From Symsagittifera roscoffensis (taxonomy: Eukaryota > Xenacoelomorpha > Acoela > Convolutidae): DNA of 64,000 bases. The position numbers and the translations under genes were made by a program. Location: contig NC_087062.1 of assembly GCF_963678635.1 (NCBI RefSeq), forward strand, positions 42,174,395 to 42,238,394, in the 5' to 3' direction. Of this stretch, positions 49,901 through 55,900 are shown one piece after another (the first letter of the stretch is position 1; every line of letters starts with the position of its first letter). Under the pieces are notes generated by a model that did no database searches, had not been told where the DNA came from, and saw nothing but the letters and a program-made list of their open reading frames with translations.

Positions 49901-52900
49901 TAATTAAATTTTTTCAAGATAGAGATTTTGGAAGCGAGCAAAATTTTGGTAGATATAGCTTTCGTCGACGTTTTTCGAAATTTTTTTTCAACTTTCGTCG
50001 GCTTTCTATTGGCTAGTTTGTCATGCTTTGTTTGTATTGTTATCGCAAGTGGTGCTAAACTCAGCTAATTCTTTTTGTAAAGATCTACATATTCAAAAGA
50101 CTATTCGAGATCGCGATACAAGATTTCTGAAGATATAAACTGGAAAACCATTTTTGAGCATTCATTTAAAAAACTATGGGCAGTTAAAACAAAAAATTAT
50201 CGCTGATCTTTGTTAAGGTTTTAAGGTAATCTATAGTTCTTAATTTTTCATGAATTTTCGCGTATCTTATCCGTATTTTCTAAGATTTACGGGTTAGTGA
50301 ATTGTATTTTAGGATAAAATATTTTTTGGCCCGGTATGAGTTTCACAACTACAGAGAAATTAACTAACGGGAAAATTTCTAATGAGGCTAGAGTGTGTTT
50401 AGAAATGGGCGACTGCGTGTATCCAGTTGCAGAACATGGTGTGTGACATTGAGGACAAACATGACTTAGTCTCCGAATCACTCCAGTCATGCATAGCCGT
50501 GCTAGAGGAGGAACTCATGGTTAGTTAGCTAGCTCACTACATATATATCACTCGTTTGCATCCAGTGATAGAAATTCTCAATTATGGGAGTCTCATTTTC
50601 TCGAAAAGCACCATTTTTGAACCCCATCGACGCTGTATAGAAATCGAGATTTAACCAGAATGACATGCGCGGAACTTTCTTGTTAATGGGTCTGCAAATT
50701 TCCACTTAAGTTAAACACTGTGCAACATTAAATGAAATTTGACCAAAGCTACATTTCACAATATACATGTTTCGCAGAATTTTGCAAACTTTTCGTTCAC
50801 TATGCATCTCATGTTGTGTTACCGATGTTGCTACTTTGTTTCATTTTGTTCGTGCGATATCTTGATGACATTGTGTTGTTTAGAAACTAGCCGTGAACAA
50901 AAACTTGATCAAGTCCCATCCGTCTGCCTTGAGCGATTCCACAGACACAATCCACATCCTGGCCTCTGGAATTGTATCTTCAGTTAGAACCAGAAATCTC
51001 AACCAGCTACTGGACTATGCCACCAGAGGCAGGGAGACACTCATCGAAATGCTCAAAGTGTCCAGGGTAGGTGTCAAACTATTTTGCACGAGAAGAATGG
51101 CACTTTCAAATACCCTAAAATGAAAGTTATCTAGGATTTTGTGGGTTTTAATATAGAAAACTCATGAGCTTTCTATTCAAAACTCAGGAATTTGATTTAT
51201 CAGCTGAAGTTCGAACTGCGCTTAAATCTGAGAGTTTTGCTTCAATGTTGTACCATATTGTGTTTCAAACTGGCTCCAACAATTACTTGACAAATTGAGA
51301 TAAAAATTGGTTTAACCTTTGATTCGACATAGTTAGCTTGGTTTGTATCCTGAAGCCAAACTAAGGCTTATTGGTATGAATGTGTTTTGTAATGTTTTTT
51401 ATATTCAAACGTTGTAGGTACGGCTCTGTAGCAGAGTGGTTAATGCGCCTGTCTCGTAAACAGGAGATCGTTGGTTCGAATCCGATCAGAGCCTTGAAAT
51501 CTATCGATTAAGAAGCCTATTAGTTTTTATTGCCCCTAAATCAATTTAAAAAGAGCCAAATCGTGTCAAATGTTGTCCTCATATTCAACCAATTTCTTTT
51601 TTGTTTTTAGAGTTTGGCGTTCAGTCTTCCATCAGAGTCATCTCAGCAGAAGGACCTGTTCAATTCGGCGAAGGGCTGCACCAAGTCATTCATGCAACTC
51701 CTCGAGTTCCTCAAGGTTGAGGTTGAGAACGGTTTCGCAGGAGACAAGGCAAGCTTCAAGTCAATGACAGAAATCACGCGAAACTTGAGCAAGGAGGTAA
51801 CGAGATTGCAGAACATTGGAAATTCTCTTGAAAAAGAGGAGCATAATGTGAAAGCGGCAGAATCGTTAGACAGCACAGCTGCTCAGTTGTCGAGAGAGGT
51901 TGATAAGTTTACGAAGCTGAGGCCGAGCAAGCCTCTTGTGGCGCAGATGACGACCACAGGGGCGAAGGCAGTAGAGAATAAGGAGATGGAGAAACAGATT
52001 GAGTTCTCCGACGCTGTTTGGGGTTCCTCGACCGACATTGCAAGAGCGGTGCTGACTTTGATTCGAGCGGCCACGGAGGCACAGGCGGCGATCGATGCCA
52101 CGTATAAGGTAAGCTGACTTCCTTCTTATCCAAAACAGATAATATATGTCCCGCGCTAAATTTTGATCTCGAAGTGAGTTTTACTTTTTTTAACGAAAAG
52201 GTTTCGTCATTCATAGTTTTTAAAATCGAAAGTGCTCTGAGGTTATGTACTTATGCAGACCATTTCGCGGAGAACGGAGCAAGAGACAATTCAGTTTTAC
52301 TGAGCTATGGATTAGTTAGTGTTTTTTGCGCCCAATTTTAGTTCGGTATCCAATTTTAGTTCGGTATCATTTTAAAGTGCAATAAATATGGATTCCGATC
52401 CCAAACTCTCCTGCAATTTCCCTCGTTATTTAGGCTATTATACCGTCTCAGAGCGTAGTGTTATGTTACGAATCTAATTTTTTTTCTAAAACCAGCTTAT
52501 TTTTGGTAGCACGGTTTGCTGCATGCATAGCATTGTGTTTTATCTATCCTGTTTATTGGTCGCTAGTGTTTGGTCTAGAGCATGTGATTGAGTGGTCTTG
52601 ACAACGAACGCTTAGTATGAAGGTCTATGGTTTGAATCCCGTAGAGCTCACAGTTTTTTTAAAATGTTTCGAGGCTTATTTAATCAATTTTTTATTTTCT
52701 TGCATCTTTACGCAAGCAATGCTTGTGTTATAGTATGAACTTTTTTTCTCCAACCTAAATAGCAAATATTGTTGCGACGGAAATATTGTTGCGATAAAAC
52801 GTGTTCATTTTGATCAATAACCAGCTGTTAAGTACAGCCAATGTTAAGGATTTTTACACAGACTATTATTGTTCCGACTTTCGTACCGGAACAATGTACG

Positions 52901-55900
52901 AAAGTAACAGAATATTTGTGCTCGGTGTGGTTTTTTTCTTCAGACAAATTTCGATTTTTTAATCCATCATAGAAATCGTTCCAAATTGGTTGAAGGAAGC
53001 TTATTTGCCATAATTGATTTGTCAATAGGAGCAAAATATATCACTTTGTACCTAATATGGTGTGTTGGGGGATGATTTCCACAAAAAAATCTCAAAATTA
53101 AAAAATATATATTTTTGTTTATTTCATTTAATTTTTTCAAGTTATTATTGCCCCATATACTGCAGGATCGGATGTTTTTAATGAAATTTTTCGTATACCT
53201 GTTAAAGTGCGTCCGCTCTATAAATTAAGGCGTTTTAGTTTGTAATTTTTTTTTTTCAAATTGACTGCTAGTGAGTCTTTATTGACTTGCGTCACAGCAA
53301 TTACTTAGACCCATATTTGGCGTGCGTCAAAAAATTATGTAGATTCAAAGTTTTACTCATTCAGTTTTAACACAACAAGCTTAATGAACACGCTTAACAG
53401 TTCATTTTTTTTGTTAAAAGAAGGCAAACTCCATTATTGAACAGTAAAGGTGTAAATACACGAAAAACGTAATTAACCTCTTGTTTGCGAGATTTTTCCA
53501 GATTGATCCTGGCGTTCATTGAATCTTTTCTAACTCTCTATTGGCTATGTTTTTCTGGAAAAAAGAGTTGTACGACAATTGTTTTCTAGCCTATTTTTGT
53601 CAGCTCATTTTCCAGGGAATGGACTCTCCTTCTGATTTGAGCAATGTTTGCTTTAATTGAAATTAGTTTTGCGATTTGTAATTGCCAACTCTGATTAAGA
53701 GCCGATGAACATAGTTCAGACTCTTATATAGGTGCTGGTGATTTTCTTTTTCGTTTTTCAGGCAAAGTCGTAAAAATTGTTCAGGCTCAAGTTTACTTTT
53801 TTTGCGGTTTGACTTATGATTTCTTCTTAAGTTCAGTTTTTTCCCCTTCTTAAAAGAAAGGCAAACTTCACTATCGAACAATAAATTTGTAAAGGTCACA
53901 AAAAACGTGATCGATTTCTAGTTTTGAAAGTGGAATTTAATTGAAGTGGAAAAAAATTCAATCATAAATTATTATAAAAATTCAAATGTCTTTAAGGGCA
54001 TCAATTTTTTTCTTTAGGTTTCGAAAGTTGAGATTTTTAATGAGAAAGTCATAGCGTTCATTGATTCTTCTGCAACTTTTTGTTGGCTGCATTTTGGTGT
54101 GTTTTCTTTGTTTCTTTTTCTGCGCTTAATTTGTTTCATATTATGTGATATTGGTTTTATTACGCTAACAATTTTTGTTTTCATGTAATGGTCAGATTGC
54201 AAATTTGACATTGTTGATTGTGTATCTTGACATGTGTTCCTCAAATAGTTCAACTGTAGAGACAAACGTATTAATTTTCAAAGATTGTTTTCGCCTAACG
54301 CGCTGATAGCAAATTTGGCATTACTGATTGTGTATCTTGACACTTTTTCATCAAATTGGACATAATTAGAGACAAACGTATGAAATTTTTTGTAGATGTA
54401 TTTTTATAGACAATTTATTTCTGCCAACAATTTCGTTTTCGCTTGATATGCCAATTGGAAAGTTGACGTTTTTGAATGTGTATCTCGACATGTTTCCCTC
54501 AAATCGTTCATCCTTAGAGACAAACGTTTGAAATTTTTTCTAGATCTAGTTTTTTTCCGACATTTTTTTTCAAAAGAGTTTATCGACTTAGTGGCGTTCC
54601 GGTTTCTATCCGCTAGCTTACATGGCAAAGTTTTTGTTGTAACGCAAGTGTTCCGAGGCTCCACTTCGCCTCTGTTGAGTTTTTATCTTCAATCATTGTG
54701 GGCGGAACATTTTGCTACTTGCACTTGAAATTGGGTAGGAACATTGTATTCGTTCAAGTTTTTTTTTGTTCTCCATGCAAAATAAGGTACCAAAAAAAAT
54801 CTTAGGAATGGGTTGAGTGATATATCATATTAAAGCCCATTTAGTAGTGATTCGAACGACATAAAAAAATTTTCGAAAAATTTTTCCCAGTTTCGAGATA
54901 TACCGGTTTGAACTTTTTGATTATTTATGCTTAATTTTACGGGAGTAAATTAGTTTTTGGAGTTTTTTAATGCTATTTTGGAAATCAAAAACTTCAAAAA
55001 TTCAAGATATATTTCTGCAAAAAAAACAATGAAAGAAAAATTTGAATTTTTATTGATTTTCGTATGAATTTTTTTAAGTATCTTTTCTTCAAAATCTGCT
55101 GTTCTGTGTGTATATATTACTGTGACTGTCGAATATGATTAAATTTTAGTTTATCTTCAGAACTTTTTATTACACCTCGCAGAAAAAAAACTACACTAAT
55201 TTGAAAAAAAAAAACGTTTTTTTTTAATAGGTTTTTAAAGACTATGGTCGAAAAATTCTGTGCAACTTGCACAGTAACCGGCTATCCTTGTTTGTTTCAT
55301 GTTTCTCTGTTGTCATTAGTCTTTTTCAACCGTGGGTTTGTTCTTTATATGCCGAAACAACTAAACTAAAAGACTCATGCTTAAAATTGTTTTAAGGGAC
55401 ACGGACACGCACCCGAATGCTCTGGACACAAAGTGAGTAGGAATTTTGTCATAATTTTTAATAGCTAAAGTAGCCCCTCTAGATGTTTTTATTGTTTCGA
55501 AGAAATATGCTATAATTTACCATACGTTTTTTTTTTGTTCCCGGTTTCTATGCTCCAGTAAAAAATCAAATCTTATGTTTCAGGATTCCTGCTTCTGTGA
55601 CTCAATCGTAAGTTATTATGGTCGTCAACTTTCCCTCATCTTGAATGAAAAGATAGAATTCAAAAATATAATCAATTGAAAATGTATTGTGCAGTTCGCT
55701 ATAAAAAGATCATCAGGAGCTTCCACCACGGTAAGGTTTTCCGTTCATTATTATAGCACCTCGGCGGTTTCCGCTTTCTGTTTTCGTGACTGTTCATTCA
55801 GCTCGATTCTGTTTGACGTCGACAAAATTAATTTGATTTTCCCGTCATGTAAATTCTTTGGTTCACTGCCTATTTGTTGTCTATTCCCACGAAACATTTG

